Source: Branchiostoma floridae (Eukaryota > Chordata > Leptocardii > Amphioxiformes > Branchiostomatidae). From it: a stretch of 63,271 nt of DNA. The stretch lies in assembly GCF_000003815.2 (NCBI RefSeq), contig NC_049981.1, forward strand, positions 10,488,930 through 10,552,200, given 5' to 3'. Numbering within the stretch: the stretch's first letter is position 1; each line of letters starts with the position of its first letter. This document shows positions 1-26,963 of the stretch, piece by piece. The notes beneath the pieces were generated by a model. The model was not told where the DNA came from. It saw only the letters and a program-made list of their open reading frames with translations, and ran no database searches. The position numbers and the translations under genes are program-made.

Positions 1-186
1 CAATGTCACAAGGCATGTCGGTATAAGAAAATTCGAACCCTGGAAAAAATACTACCTAGCTTACGTAAGATAGACCATCAAATAAAGTACTTGCATATCC
101 AGATCAATTTTATACGGAGACTGAGATTAACCCTATCTAGACCAGGGGGGGCTAAAAGTGCCCGCGCCAACTTTGACGTCGTCGTA

Positions 187-477
187 TACTAACGGCGAAG
201 TCATGCCTTTGAACAACCCAAATGCCGTTTCCTTCCTCACAATCTCTGTGAAACAGTGGAGTGTCCCTCTGTAAAGCGGTTTTCTCGTGGACTGTGTTTG
301 CAGACGGACTTTGATGGTGTCTAAAGGGTGGCCGACCACCACCCCTGCCGCGCCCCCGAAACACCCCGCTACAAAGTCCAGCGCCATGCCTGATCCTCCA
401 ATGACGACGACCCTTCCAACCTGTAAGAACATTATGGTATGCGATAAAAGAATGGTTACGCAAACGTGGGTAAACAA
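187..477 (-). pseudogene. Truncated duplicate of the SLC25A29-like carrier
   Basis: This is a 5' fragment of the mitochondrial carrier gene found intact at 3905-4771. It is nearly identical from the upstream leader through the first carrier motif and on to the end of the MTSPLV segment. It then stops matching at about position 187 and runs into unrelated sequence after a few residues. Only the first transmembrane helix, the matrix loop and the start of helix 2 would be made. The carrier signature reads HPLDTIK instead of HPFDTIK. With five of six helices missing it cannot be a working carrier. The sequence around it (about 478-591, 838-1300 and 1892-2221) also matches the flank of the intact copy, so this is part of a segmental duplication and not a retrocopy. 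Confidence 0.85.
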
Positions 478-591
478 AACTAAGGTCGGTCATGGCCCGT
501 GACGGCATGAGTATGTAGGTCGCGGTGTATACTACTAGTATACAGAACTACACGAGGGGTCACTACGCACAGAAATAAGGTGCACAACTTA

Positions 592-837
592 AGGCCCCCT
601 CTCACTTGACGTGCGGCACGCTTGCAGCATTGCTGCTTTCGGAAGATGCTCAACGAATTTCATACAGAGAGAACGAAATTTCTTACTTGTTGTGTATTTT
701 GTGGTCTTCTATGTCACACTTTTACGTATTGCGCAATATCTGAATTATAACAAATCGGAGAAAATAACAAAACAGTACCGCAGTGAACGAACGCAGCAAT
801 GCCGCAAGCGTGCCGCACGTCAAGTGAGAGGGGGCCT
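592..837. mobile_element. PIF/Harbinger-like MITE with TTA target duplication
   Basis: The 246-bp element starts AGGCCCCCTCTCAC and ends with the reverse complement. The inverted termini extend about 45 bp. It is flanked by TTA on both sides (589-591 and 838-840). The paralogous site at 4990-4992 has a single TTA and no insert, so both the boundaries and the target duplication are confirmed inside this window. A TTA duplication is typical of the PIF/Harbinger superfamily; the family assignment rests on that and on the G/C-rich terminus. It has no coding capacity. Confidence 0.85.
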
Positions 838-1305
838 TTAGGCGCATAAAGTCTAGGTCTGATGCCTTTTATGACCTTTTACTAAAAGTTTCGAAATGTC
901 TTCGTATCATGGCATGAGGAACACGGCAGACACAGCCCTGTTGATAGTTCACCCTTTTTTTATCGCCATTTAGTGATTTTCAAACAAAAGGACGTCGACT
1001 GGAAAGTGGCGATCACAATTTTTTAGATCTGTGTGATATTGTATGCCAAAAGTTTTGCCAAAGACTTCATACACGTATGATTGTGTACCGAAATATGAGT
1101 TATGCACCTTATTTCTGAGTGGGATCCAGGACTTATTGATCATCCCTCGTAACAAGTGGTATAATCCAAAGATACTCGTATACTTATGATTACGGACGAC
1201 ATATATACATACACCAATAAGTGTTCTTTTCTTCCCATTAGGAGTTGAAGCCAAGAAGAAAAACAGGTTTAAATCAGTCACGCTGAAATGGTAGTGCCGA
1301 TGTTA

Positions 1306-1382
1306 TACCCCCCTCACATTAGGCGCGATTCCATCGCATGACGAGTCTGCCAGCTCTAATTTACGAGGAGGCGTGACCCTGA
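1306..1382. mobile_element. Possible left end of a TTA-flanked MITE, cut by an N gap
   Basis: After TTA at 1303-1305 the sequence starts TACCCCCCTCACAT, close to the terminus of the element at 62321-62544 (TACCCCTGTCACAT). This stretch is missing from the duplicated copy near 5450. The right end would lie in the N run and cannot be seen. Confidence 0.35.
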
Positions 1383-1891
1383 NNNNNNNNNNNNNNNNNN
1401 NNNNNNNNNNNNNNNNNNNNNNNNNNNNNNNNNNNNNNNNNNNNNNNNNNNNNNNNNNNNNNNNNNNNNNNNNNNNNNNNNNNNNNNNNNNNNNNNNNNN
1501 NNNNNNNNNNNNNNNNNNNNNNNNNNNNNNNNNNNNNNNNNNNNNNNNNNNNNNNNNNNNNNNNNNNNNNNNNNNNNNNNNNNNNNNNNNNNNNNNNNNN
1601 NNNNNNNNNNNNNNNNNNNNNNNNNNNNNNNNNNNNNNNNNNNNNNNNNNNNNNNNNNNNNNNNNNNNNNNNNNNNNNNNNNNNNNNNNNNNNNNNNNNN
1701 NNNNNNNNNNNNNNNNNNNNNNNNNNNNNNNNNNNNNNNNNNNNNNNNNNNNNNNNNNNNNNNNNNNNNNNNNNNNNNNNNNNNNNNNNNNNNNNNNNNN
1801 NNNNNNNNNNNNNNNNNNNNNNNNNNNNNNNNNNNNNNNNNNNNNNNNNNNNNNNNNNNNNNNNNNNNNNNNNNNNNNNNNNNNNNNNNNN
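1383..1891. other. Assembly gap (509 N)
   Basis: Unsequenced run of N within the left duplication copy. The corresponding part of the right copy is about 5450-5969. Confidence 0.99.
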
Positions 1892-2221
1892 CCTCAATCC
1901 ATGCCCTTCCCTGCCCTTACCCCTAGGAGAGACAGGTGCGTGACCAGGATATAGAAGCACCACCACAGTGCGTCACTGTACATTCTCTACTATCAATGGA
2001 TATACGTGTACTCACCACTCAAGGTGTGATACAGAAACCCACGTGTAACTTGGAAACCCTCTCAATACGCTGTGTTGGTCATCCATAAGACAGAAAACAC
2101 CTGCGTTGTTGCGTTTGTTGTCTGTTTCTGCGTCAATGCGGGTCATGCGTCCATACGTCATGTGTCACGTGGGTCCTCTGGGAAGCCCAAGTTACCAGAC
2201 AGCGCCCCACTTGTTTATCGA

Positions 2222-3904
2222 AAGAGAAAGACACATATTGTATTGAGACTGGTAAACCTTATTATTTTTCCTAATAGGGGAATCATGTTGTTTTGATGGT
2301 GTTTTCTTTTTATTCTTCATCTGTCATGATGGTAAGATGCAGCAACAACTGGCAATACCTTCTATATATTCATATAAATCTTACTGGTTAATGTAGTTCT
2401 AACGTCCGTTAAAAAGGCTATACTACATCCATATCACACAAAGGCACAAGAACAAACTGATTTCGTGAAGAACAACTGCACATGTTCCATTGTATGCCAA
2501 AAACATTTCAGAAAACATATGTATTGTTGCAGTAATTCAACGAATGAATGAACCAATTGCATAGATAATGTTCAATTTGTTTTTTGATGACGCCTCAGGG
2601 GTGAATATAATGTAATGGTATAACATAATGTGCGAGTAGTTTAAAAAATTACTGTGAGCGAAACATCCTGCATTTTCTGGAAGTGTTGCATTTCTAGTAT
2701 TGTTGGTAGGATTTGAGTGAACATTTCAATATTGGTACAATTAAAACTTTATACTACCCACTTACATTTATTAGAGAGGACTGAAACTATATGTATTAAA
2801 ATGCATATCTCATTACCTTCGCCGAGAAGGTTATATTTTGTTATATGTTACCTTCACGGAAGGGAACATAACGGAGGGTCCCATAACTTAGAACGTAAAT
2901 TTACAAGTTCGACATCATATTGTACCAATGTCGGGTGTGTAAAAATTGTTGCGTTTTGACTAATGATAAACGAGAGTGGTGGTGTTTGGGGATTTTCCGT
3001 TCAGGAGTTTATTTTACATCGGCCATGCACGATTTACACTATGAATTATATTGTTCAAACTTTGATATCTAGTTTTCTAGACGTGCTGTGGTCGTGATTT
3101 CAAGCTCGTGAATGGCTCCTGCGGTCTGATACTGTTAGGAAAGGTCTGAATAAAGAGTTTTGTTTGTTATTAACGCTACACGACTGAGAACGTTTTTTTT
3201 CATAAATTGACTCTTTACGTCTCTATGTGTGTGTGCTAGTTTACGTTTGTGCTTGTGTATCTCCCTGCCTTTCCTTCTACGTCAAAATTAAGACACAGCA
3301 TTTGAACTACATTTCGTTTAATCCATAGAGAATTATTTCTCAGTACAATTACAACCCATAACGTTAGATAAGTAATGATAATTTAATATAGTTATTCTTG
3401 TAACATGCAACATTTTACATCACGCATCCCTGAAATGTCCATTCTTTCTGATAGGTTTAGCAGCTAGTTAACAGTGATAGCTAACAGTTGTATCTTCGAT
3501 ACAGTTTCTTTAATTTCCGTCAAGCAGTTGTACATGTACTTATACTGTGTAGTTATGTGTTGACAAGTTTAGCTAAGGACCAATGAGAACTATCCTTCCC
3601 GATGACGTAAGGCACCGCCCACCCGTCTGCCACCTGCTCCCCTCCCATCCACCTGAATGCGCGGGAACTCCGTGCCCAAGAATTGTCGACGTCATCATGA
3701 AATGTTCAAGCAGCAGCAATTGTCACATAATCTCCATTAATGTTGCAGGTTTGGTAAATGTCATACCATAGCTATATTGCTTTTGCGGCGCATGGCGCCC
3801 ATGTTTAAATTTGACGTCATGTATACGCCATCGTGTTTCCGTTTCCGGAAACTATATATGACGTCACAGCTATGTTACGTTACAACTATGTTACGTCCTA
3901 ATAT
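2222..3904. other. Intergenic stretch, no gene seen
   Basis: AT-rich sequence between the left duplication copy and the 3' end of the carrier gene. Only short open frames occur, and none resembles a known protein. The ACCTTCGCCGAGAAGGTTAT motif near 2816 recurs in slightly altered form 40 bp on and looks like repeat debris. The segment 3840-3900 has short direct repeats around TATGTTACGT. Confidence 0.5.
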
Positions 3905-4771
3905 TCACTCGTGGTCTGGCGTTTCTGACTTCACATTTCTCAGAATTAGTGTGACCACAGTTAGAGTTGCGGCATTAACGGGGAACGCTCGGATAAGCGT
4001 CGAGTTTAGCCCCCGGGTGAAAAACTTCCATCCTTCCGTCTTGTAGCTCGTCACAAAACAGTCAGACGTGCCCTTGTACACGTTCTTTCCCCCCACCCCG
4101 TCTGCCTGTATACGGGACTTCATGACATCGACTGGATATGTAATAAGCCATGCAGAAACCCCGGCCATTCCTCCTGCAAACAACAGCGTACCGACATTAT
4201 TATGATCGCTATCGTCTGGAGCAAACATTTGGCACACAGTATCGTAGGTGACAAAGTACGCCCCGAATGAAGGGGCATCTCTCCATAGGGTTAGAATCAT
4301 GCCTCTGTAACACCCTCTCAATCCTTCGGCTTTATAGATTCTCAAAAGGCAGTGAAGAGAGTTCTTAATTTCTTTCCTTTTCTTAGACTTTTCTCCTAGC
4401 CCCATGAGTTGCATGCGTGTCTTGGCTAACTCCATGGGCGAGCATACGATGCTTTGAACCGCCCCAGCCGCCGCTCCCGCCAAAAACGTGTTCAGCAGCC
4501 GCCCCTCTCCTAACGTGCGGTGTAAGTTACCGTGTACGCCGAACACAATAGCGTTAATGAACGTGAGTCCTACTAGCGGCGAAGTCATGCCTTTAAACAA
4601 CCCAAATGCCGTTTCCTTCCTCACAATCTCTGTGAAACAGTGGAGTGTCCCTCTGTAAAGCGGTTTTCTCGTGGACTGTGTTTGCAGACGGACTTTGATG
4701 GTGTCGAAAGGGTGGCCGACCACCACCCCTGCCGCGCCCCCGAAACACCCCGCTACAAAGTCCAGCGCCAT
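3905..4771 (-). CDS. SLC25A29: Mitochondrial carrier, SLC25A29-like (basic amino-acid/carnitine-acylcarnitine-like)
   Basis: The product is a 288-residue inner-membrane carrier. Three tandem carrier repeats each contain the family signature: HPFDTIKVRLQ, SPMELAKTRMQ and YPVDVMKSRIQ. The N-terminus MALDFVAGCFGGAAGVVVGH and the GLTFINAIVFGV and AFPVNAAT segments match vertebrate SLC25A29, which exchanges arginine, lysine and ornithine across the inner membrane. SLC25A45, A47 and A48 are the closest alternatives. I chose the Met at 4771 because it aligns with the family start. The same frame stays open to 4861, but the bases before GTTGGAAGG look like a 3' splice site (pyrimidines then TTACAG), so an upstream non-coding or short coding exon is likely. 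The coding part from 4771 to the stop has no intron. A truncated duplicate lies at 187-477. Confidence 0.9.
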   Translation of the reverse strand: MALDFVAGCFGGAAGVVVGHPFDTIKVRLQTQSTRKPLYRGTLHCFTEIVRKETAFGLFKGMTSPLVGLTFINAIVFGVHGNLHRTLGEGRLLNTFLAGAAAGAVQSIVCSPMELAKTRMQLMGLGEKSKKRKEIKNSLHCLLRIYKAEGLRGCYRGMILTLWRDAPSFGAYFVTYDTVCQMFAPDDSDHNNVGTLLFAGGMAGVSAWLITYPVDVMKSRIQADGVGGKNVYKGTSDCFVTSYKTEGWKFFTRGLNSTLIRAFPVNAATLTVVTLILRNVKSETPDHE

Positions 4772-6298
4772 GCCTGTTCCTCCAATGACTACGACCCTTC
4801 CAACCTGTAAGAACATTATGGTATGCGATAAAAGAATGGTTACACAAACGTGGGTAAACAAAACTAAGGTCGGTCATGGCCCATGACGGCATGAGTATGT
4901 AGGTCGAGGCGTATAGTACTAATATACAGACCTACACGAGGGGTCACAAAGTTCGCTGCCTCGCACAGAAATAAATGCACAGCTCAAACTTAGGCGCACA
5001 GATATACATTTTGAAACATATTATGATTTTTTACCGAATTTGACAATATCTTCGTAGATTTCATGGCATGAGGAACACGACAGACACAGCTCTGATCATA
5101 GTTCACCCTTTTCTTCAGATGGCGCCATTTACCTACTGATTAAAAAAAAGAAGACGTCGACTGGAGAGTAACGATCACAATGTTTTGAGATCTGTGTGAT
5201 ATTGTATACTTCATACACATATGATTGTGTACCGATATTTGAGTTATGCACCTTATTTCTGAGCGGGACCTAAAACTTATTGATCATCCCTCGTAACACG
5301 TGGTAATCCAAAGATACTCGTAACGTTATACTTACGGGCTAGATACATTCATCAGTAAGTGTTTTGTTCAAGTCGGAGTTTACACCAAAGAAGAAAAACA
5401 GGTTTCAGACATCACTATATCAGTCACGATATTATAAAAATGGCAGTGCCAAGATAATGTATACTAATCATTTGCTATGAGGCATCCGCGTTTCGTATGT
5501 ATGGTACAGACAATTGTGCCTCAAGGCATGCTGTAATTAAACTAATTAAAATAAGACAACGAGGGGTGTGATGCAAGCAAGGATGTTTAAATATACTTCT
5601 AAAACTCCTCAGTGTGTGTGGCATTAAATGGTGGAATTTTCCCACAAAAGCCTAACGGATTGTGTTTTTTTTTACAATAGTCGATATGAATTGTAATGTT
5701 CTTGAATTTCTTGCGAATTTTATCACGCTGCTATCCTTGCAGCATAACTTGTTTTTTTTCCCCTTGTTATGTGCCTTTTTTTATGTACATATTAGGCGGT
5801 GGTTGAACCAGTTTCTGAAACAAAATTATAACTGACATACAATAAATATGATAGGACGTAAATGATGTAAAGAACGACAACAACCCAACCAGGGCCAAGG
5901 CTGAGGCTACCCCACCCCCATTCTCTAGCCCCGCCCCCCTCCCTGGCTGACCTGTTTACATCCTTGACCCCCTCAATCCATGCCCTTCCCTTCCCTTACC
6001 CCTAGGAGAGACAGGTGCGTGACCAGGATATAGAAGCACCACCACAGTGCGTCACTGTACATTCTCTACTATCAATGGATATACGTGTACTCACCACTCA
6101 AGGTGTGATACAGAAACCCACGTGTAACTTGGAAACCCTCTCAATACGCTGTGTTGGTCATCCGAAGACAGAAAACACCTGCGTTGTTGCGTTTGTTGTT
6201 TGTTTCTGCGTCAATGCGGGTCATGCGTCCATACGTCATGTGTCACGTGGGTCCTCTGGGACGCTCAAGTTACCAGACAGCGCCCCACTTGTTTATCG
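4567..6298. repeat. Right copy of the tandem segmental duplication
   Basis: This copy matches 187-2221 in the same orientation and contains the 5' part of the intact carrier gene. Its 5970-6298 block is almost identical to 1892-2221. It has the pre-insertion form (single TTA at 4990-4992) of the MITE site seen at 592-837. The stretch 4900-5969 beyond the gene has no coding sequence that I recognise. Confidence 0.75.
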
Positions 6299-6320
6299 GT
6301 TGAGTCGCGTACTGCAACTA

Positions 6321-7158
6321 CAGTCAAACCTGCCCGAGCGACCACCTCTTCTCAGCGACCACCTGGCCATTTCGACCGCTTTTTCTCGGTCCCGATTTTT
6401 ATTCCCATTGACGTAAGCATTAAGCGACCTTTTCTCAACGACCACTTGGCCAACGCGACCGCGACCGGACCAAATTGGGACCCATAACGACCGCATTATT
6501 TTCAAAATTGAGGTTTTTATCGATTTTTGATGATAACTAGCGCAATTTTGTGCAGAAATCATTGTAAGAAAAAACGAATTTAGTTGTTACAGACGTTTAA
6601 AAAAATCTATATCATTATAAAGTGAACAATTGCTGAAACGTATATAGCCTCATACTTTTTAAGAAAGATCTGTGTAGCTCATACCTTTAAAGAAAGATCT
6701 GTGTGAGTGCTTTTGTCCAACTGTACTGTACATTCACCCGTGGATAAGTACGCTATCGGGACGAACCGGGCATCGAATTCGAAAGGCGTTCCGTAGTTAT
6801 TTCAGATCAAGAACATAGCGACTCATAAAGGCTTGTATGGTAACTGACAGCATCTGAAAGTTCCCTTTCTGTCTAAAACGTTAGTGTACAAATACTTAAG
6901 CTTTGAAACACTGTATCGTATAAAAGCTCGAGAAAGGGGTCAAATTTACAATTTACAGTGTGCGTGTTGTATTTGACATTAAAGACTTCGCTTCTTTGCG
7001 TGCGTGTAGTGTGCTTGCTATTTGCCATTAAACACAACGGAAACCATTTATACTTTGCATCGGGTATGTTTTGAGTCGATACTCTTCTCAGCGACCACCT
7101 GTCCAAATCGACCGTTTTTCCCGGTCCCCCGTGTGGTCGTCTTGGGCAGGTTTGACTG
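6321..7158. mobile_element. Pogo/Tigger-like MITE, copy 1
   Basis: The 838-bp element has termini CAGTCAAACCTGCCC / GGGCAGGTTTGACTG and is flanked by TA on both sides. Internal sub-terminal blocks rich in GCGACCACC occur near both ends. No transposase frame is present, so it is non-autonomous. Copies 2 and 3 are at 34252-35098 and 41637-42493. The TA duplication and CAGTCAAACC-type termini fit the pogo/Tigger branch of Tc1/mariner; this is family-level inference. Confidence 0.85.
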
Positions 7159-7857
7159 TATGTTTACAATGTAGAGCAGTTCAGTGTTGTGGGTGCTAGG
7201 AATCAGAATACGTGTCGAAGTATTTCCGTTCAGACACTGTAGATAAAGTGCTTCCAGGTATCTTATACATCGGAAATTTAATTTGATTAACTTTTCACAG
7301 CACCACACTTATCACATTTACGGTATCTGGGCACAAAAAGTTTGGAATACAAATGTATTAACTTTGATTGATCACATTTCCCTTGTTTCTGCATCGTGTT
7401 ATATGTCGTTAGAAAGCTTGTGCAATGTCACTGTGTGAACCACATGGATACGGAAATAAAAGACTCTGTCTAACTTCCTTTCTGTCTTTCTTATTCTTTT
7501 CAACATATCAATGTCAACACGCCTTTGATACATTGTACTATGGTAGGGTCTTCCTAATTATCTCTTAGTATCTGCTTGGAGACTCCTCCATAACCCCGCA
7601 CGTTCTCGATCTCACAATACGTTCTCGCGAGGTTTGGACGTTTGCAGCACGTTTGGCAGCCATGTTGTAACGAAGTGATCATGCATGCGACGAAGTTTCT
7701 ACTGACTTTCTCGGTGATTTGCGTGAGAACATAGCCTTCCTTCCAACCAGTAACTCTACAGAAGGCTTTGAATACGTTACATGGTTACCAGAATACGTTA
7801 GGCCGTGATTTTAACTCTTCCTTTTTTGCAAGACGAGATTTTTTTGACCGCGAAATT

Positions 7858-23179
<15,322 letters not shown>

Positions 23180-25130
23180 GAATCGTGGACACAAGTCACA
23201 GCGAAACCTGTACCTTATTCAGAACTAAACTGAATTTCGAAGGTCAACCACATACAAGCAGATGTGAAAAATGGGAAAAAAGCCAGGCATTGTTAATTCA
23301 TAGAAGTGCAAGGGGACATGGTGGGCATATGGAGTAGCCCTGGTACCACCCCCATTGTTGTGATGTGAACCATGAACCTACGCATATTTTTCTTAACTTC
23401 CTTAGCAGAGACTCAATGCTGATTTATCTGCTCTTTGACAAATAAAGAACCTGATGAGATTAGAATTGGAAGAATTATCTTCCTGTCAGGGTTCTCTGAG
23501 GACTGACATTATAGTGTATTCTTGGGGTTGATTGGCTATGAAGACAGATATGCTTGACTGACATCCAATAGGACAGGCTGTGTCATTATTGTATGTAGCT
23601 GCTACTAAAGTAAGAAGGAATGTTGTTAAGAGACACAGACTAGCAATGGCTTATCTCTGTAAGAAAACTGTTGTACATCACCGTGCCATCTGCTGTACAG
23701 GTTAACTGGACAGTTAAGATAGCCTCAGGTCATGTTGATTTAATTATATGGATGACACCCTCTGGCAAAATTGAGGCAAGCATACAAATAAAACAAGGTT
23801 GTAAAATTATGAATTACATGTGGTCAAAAAGATAAAACAAATGATTAAACACGCAGAGTATGGTATACAGAATTATAGAACCTTAAATGTTTTTTGCACT
23901 TCTTTGCTAATGTTCTACGACATCAGTATTCCTTTTCCATTATTTTCTTGCTATCTATGGCATAGATTTGCTCATTTTACAGCTGCTTTGTATGATTGTA
24001 CTATTGACAGTATGGTCAATATCTCTTTTTGGAGTGAACAGACAAAAACTGATGTGATCATGGATGTCATCCATATATTTGAATAAACATGGCCTTGTAA
24101 ACTATCAATGTATACATTTTGTACAGTGAACAAATGAAGAAAACAATGGAAAAGTATTGTGCAGATATAGAGTGGACTGTATTATTTCATTTTGGTCTCA
24201 CAATCTAGATTTTATAGATGACATCCTGAAAAACATTTTAGGATGTGCTCACACTTGTTTTATGGCAACATGTTATCTCAAAGTGAAATTGTTTTTTTAA
24301 CCTTGGCAAAATCAGTGCATGTGTGGATGTCACCCATAAAGTTTGGTTTGTGTGATATGGCATAGGAAAAATTGTCTCTGTTTTCTTTCCTGAAATGAAG
24401 TTGAACTGCAATTTCCAACACATGAATTAGACTTGCCCAAATCTTCAATGGTCCAACCCCTATATGCAGATAGCCACGTGACTTACAAGTTGCAGAGAGC
24501 CCCGTCTCAGCTGAGGGATGGCTGTAAAGCTCTGATGTAGATGGCTTCTTTTATTTCTCTTGCAAAAAGTCTGGTTCTGTGCCCAGGATTCTTGCTTTGC
24601 CCAGTGATACCCAGGTGATTCTTTATCAGTATATGTACATGTTGCTTATCTGCATATCGTGACATCACAGTACAGTGGATTGCTTGTTATTTGTCAAAGA
24701 CTTGGTTAAGTCCAATTTTTGTGTTGAAAGTAACAGTTCAATTTTGACCCAGAATGACTTCTACCAACACTGATAACTCTGTTTTCTAATTGTTACACTA
24801 CTCAATAATCAGCTGTGTACTTTCTATTGCCTGTTTCTTTTGGGCAACAATCCTACATATTGAAACCTGTGCAGTGTTGCATCTTCAAAATAAAAGAACA
24901 AGCAGTGAGCATCTCTTAAGTCGAACAATGAACCATGTTCAAAAGCTGTTCATAGGCAATGTATACAAATGATCCTGTCTGATTTGAGTACAAAATTTGT
25001 ATCAATGGTTCTCTGCAACTGCTGCAAGCCTTTTGAAAAGTGTAATTAGTTTCTTATAGTTTTACTAAAATGTGTTTGTGTCCCGCGTAATGAATTTGTA
25101 CCGCCCGTGCACTGACAACAAAGTTAGTTT
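23180..25130. other. PRPF3 3' UTR and intergenic stretch
   Basis: After the PRPF3 stop there is an AATAAA at 23441 that is a good polyadenylation candidate. The rest is AT-rich without supported genes. Fragments of the GGATGTCATCC repeat family occur near 23752, 24061 and 24321. Confidence 0.5.
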
Positions 25131-25157
25131 TTTCGTGATCGTGTGTTGTATTGCACG

Positions 25158-25520
25158 CTGTACTCAAGCAACTGGATAACATCTGGAAACGGTCATAATT
25201 TTCAGATAGCATCCTCTTCGACCGCTGTCGTCAGTGACTGAACGAACTTGTGGATAATGGATTTCCGTGGTTTAAACTATTTTACACTTTCCTTCACCAT
25301 TAAAATAGATATTCAGAGTTTTGGTTTTAAACCAGGCAAGTTTAGAGTCACTGACGAAAGACAGTGGCTGCTGTCAAAAAAAATGTCTGACCTTTTCAAA
25401 ATTATAATCTCCAAGTACATCTATCGGTGGCAAGGCAGTATTCAAAGGGCCAATCAGTATCCAACGAACCAATAGATCTGCTTGGAGATTATCCTTGTTT
25501 ATCCAGTTGCCTGAGTAACT
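25158..25520. repeat. Decayed Penelope-like terminal repeats in inverted arrangement
   Basis: AACTGGATAA-containing blocks at 25160-25180 and 25498-25520 are inverted copies. Inside, CTGACGA (25351-25357), a GACAG/CTGTC helix (25360-25364 with 25371-25375) and a downstream TGTC with 4-bp closing arms (25347-25350, 25388-25391) resemble a hammerhead ribozyme whose GAAA box has turned to A's. An inverted partner CTGACGA lies on the minus strand at 25228-25234. A small inverted-repeat element is nested at 25403-25491. Confidence 0.45.
25403..25491. mobile_element. 90-bp foldback MITE
   Basis: The termini ATAATCTCCAAG...ATCTAT and ATAGATCTGCTTGGAGATTAT are inverted copies about 20 bp long. The element is nested in the Penelope-type debris. 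Related CTCCAAGCAGA ends occur at 28221-28294 and 7568. Confidence 0.6.
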
Positions 25521-25914
25521 GTTACATTGTGTACTAGTATTTTATTACCGAGATGTCTAACCTACACCAGTATATCGTGTTGGTCTGAGGACATGAGTAA
25601 AGTAAGCCACACATTTGACAGCACTGAAAAGTAGAATCATCTGAGTCTGTGACACGAATCATAGTCCATCCCCAGGGGATCACCATGTATCAATACTTAT
25701 TTTCGTCGCTTATTTCTTGATCACACACGCTATGCAATTCGCTACCTTCTTCCAGACTGGCGAAAAAAAAATGACGACGACAAAGCTAGTAGCAGATACA
25801 AATGTATGAACACAAATGGTTGTTGTAAACAAAACGTACCGTGGCGATATATAGTGATAAACAAATTCTTTATCGATGGTATCTTGACGTTTCTAGGCCA
25901 TGCATATGCAGCTG

Positions 25915-26120
25915 TCCCTGGTTGAAAGGTACCCGGAGCCAGACAGGACCGGCCGCGCGCGGGTAGCTCAGCGAGTTTTACTGGCGAGTGTTGTTCGGGG
26001 AGCCAAGACAGCCCGCCGACCTCACATTAGCGCTCCGGAGGAGTTATGGCTCAGGCTTAAACTCCCGGGCCGCTATTATAGGAGCTCGGCGGGCCTGACT
26101 GTCTTGGGCCACCGAATAAA
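25915..26120. other. GC-rich structured island, unassigned
   Basis: This 200-bp GC-rich block stands out from its AT-rich surroundings. CCAAGACAG...CCCGCCGA arms at 26003-26020 and 26084-26110 are inverted copies that could fold into a long hairpin. A box resembling the pol III A box (TAGCTCAGCGAG) is at about 25961. No B box and no protein match are seen. The rest of the intergenic run to 26963 shows no gene; part of it may be promoter of the downstream K2P gene. Confidence 0.3.
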
Positions 26121-26963
26121 CTGTACTAGCTGCCCGATCTCGGATGGCCCCCAGGGTAGTTGAAAGCTTAAGGCTGTCTTTTGTGTTTGTTTGTTTCCTT
26201 AAGTGCATCGTACCAAGTTCAGCAGGTTTATGCTGTGAGGCATATTAAAGTCCGGAGACAATGTCTCCCCTAAATTCGTTTAACTCCGGGATTCCCAAAT
26301 GCAAACGTGGTACCTGTTACTTGAAGTCAATGACCTGACACTTTAAGGTCAACGGCACATTTCATCATGTTCATAGGGGAGCACGCAATTTGGGACTTGA
26401 TTCGTTAACCGGGTTTCAACGTCCATTTCGATGGTTCTTTCCACCGTTTCTTACTTTTCAAACCATACGGGAAGGATTTCCCACCCTTATTCATCTCCCC
26501 CCATGATTAACACCCCTGATAATGGTATGCTCCACCTTTGTTTAGATGAACTGTGGTGGGTTGGGTCGGTAGCTTCCGGGTGAGTACACAAACATCATAT
26601 TCTTCCAACATCTAGCTTGAATTGGAACAACTCCATGCTCAGGAGACTTTCTGGAAGTCCTTCAGACTTTGGGAGAAAAGTTTGATTGTCTTTCGAACCA
26701 TAAAAGCATGCCAAGTAGTAGTAGTAGTAGTACTACTCTCTACGCACGTCTCTTTTTAATAGTCAGTTGTCGGATGTCCTCAAAACTCGTCTGACTAGTT
26801 TGGCGTCGTCTGGATCCTGACAAAAAGGGTACCCTTAAAAAATCGTCCAAATCTTTAAACATTAATTTAACAGTAATTTTGTGTGTCTGTCCGTGTCTAT
26901 ATCTCCTGGTATTCTATCCGTAGTATTGCGTGTGACGCCTCGGACTAAGTTACAGCGTACAAG

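Larger units (their letters stand above)
187..2221. repeat. Left copy of a tandem segmental duplication
   Basis: Blocks of this interval are repeated in the same order at about 4567-6298: the carrier 5' part, the flank with the AACACGRCAGACACAGC motif (about 900-1275), and a near-identical block 1892-2221 matching 5970-6298. The two copies differ by the MITE at 592-837, several small indels and the N gap. Truncation of the carrier at about 187 marks one duplication breakpoint. The right copy runs into a pogo-like MITE shortly after position 6298. Confidence 0.75.

Noticed and set aside
1361-1966. Open frames spanning the N gap (also those over 15603-15702 and 58757-59063)
   Set aside because: The frames are open only because N is read as an undetermined residue.
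4772-4861. 30-residue N-terminal extension of the carrier
   Set aside because: The family start aligns with the Met at 4771, and the upstream part contains a good splice-acceptor-like sequence, so it is more likely intron or UTR.
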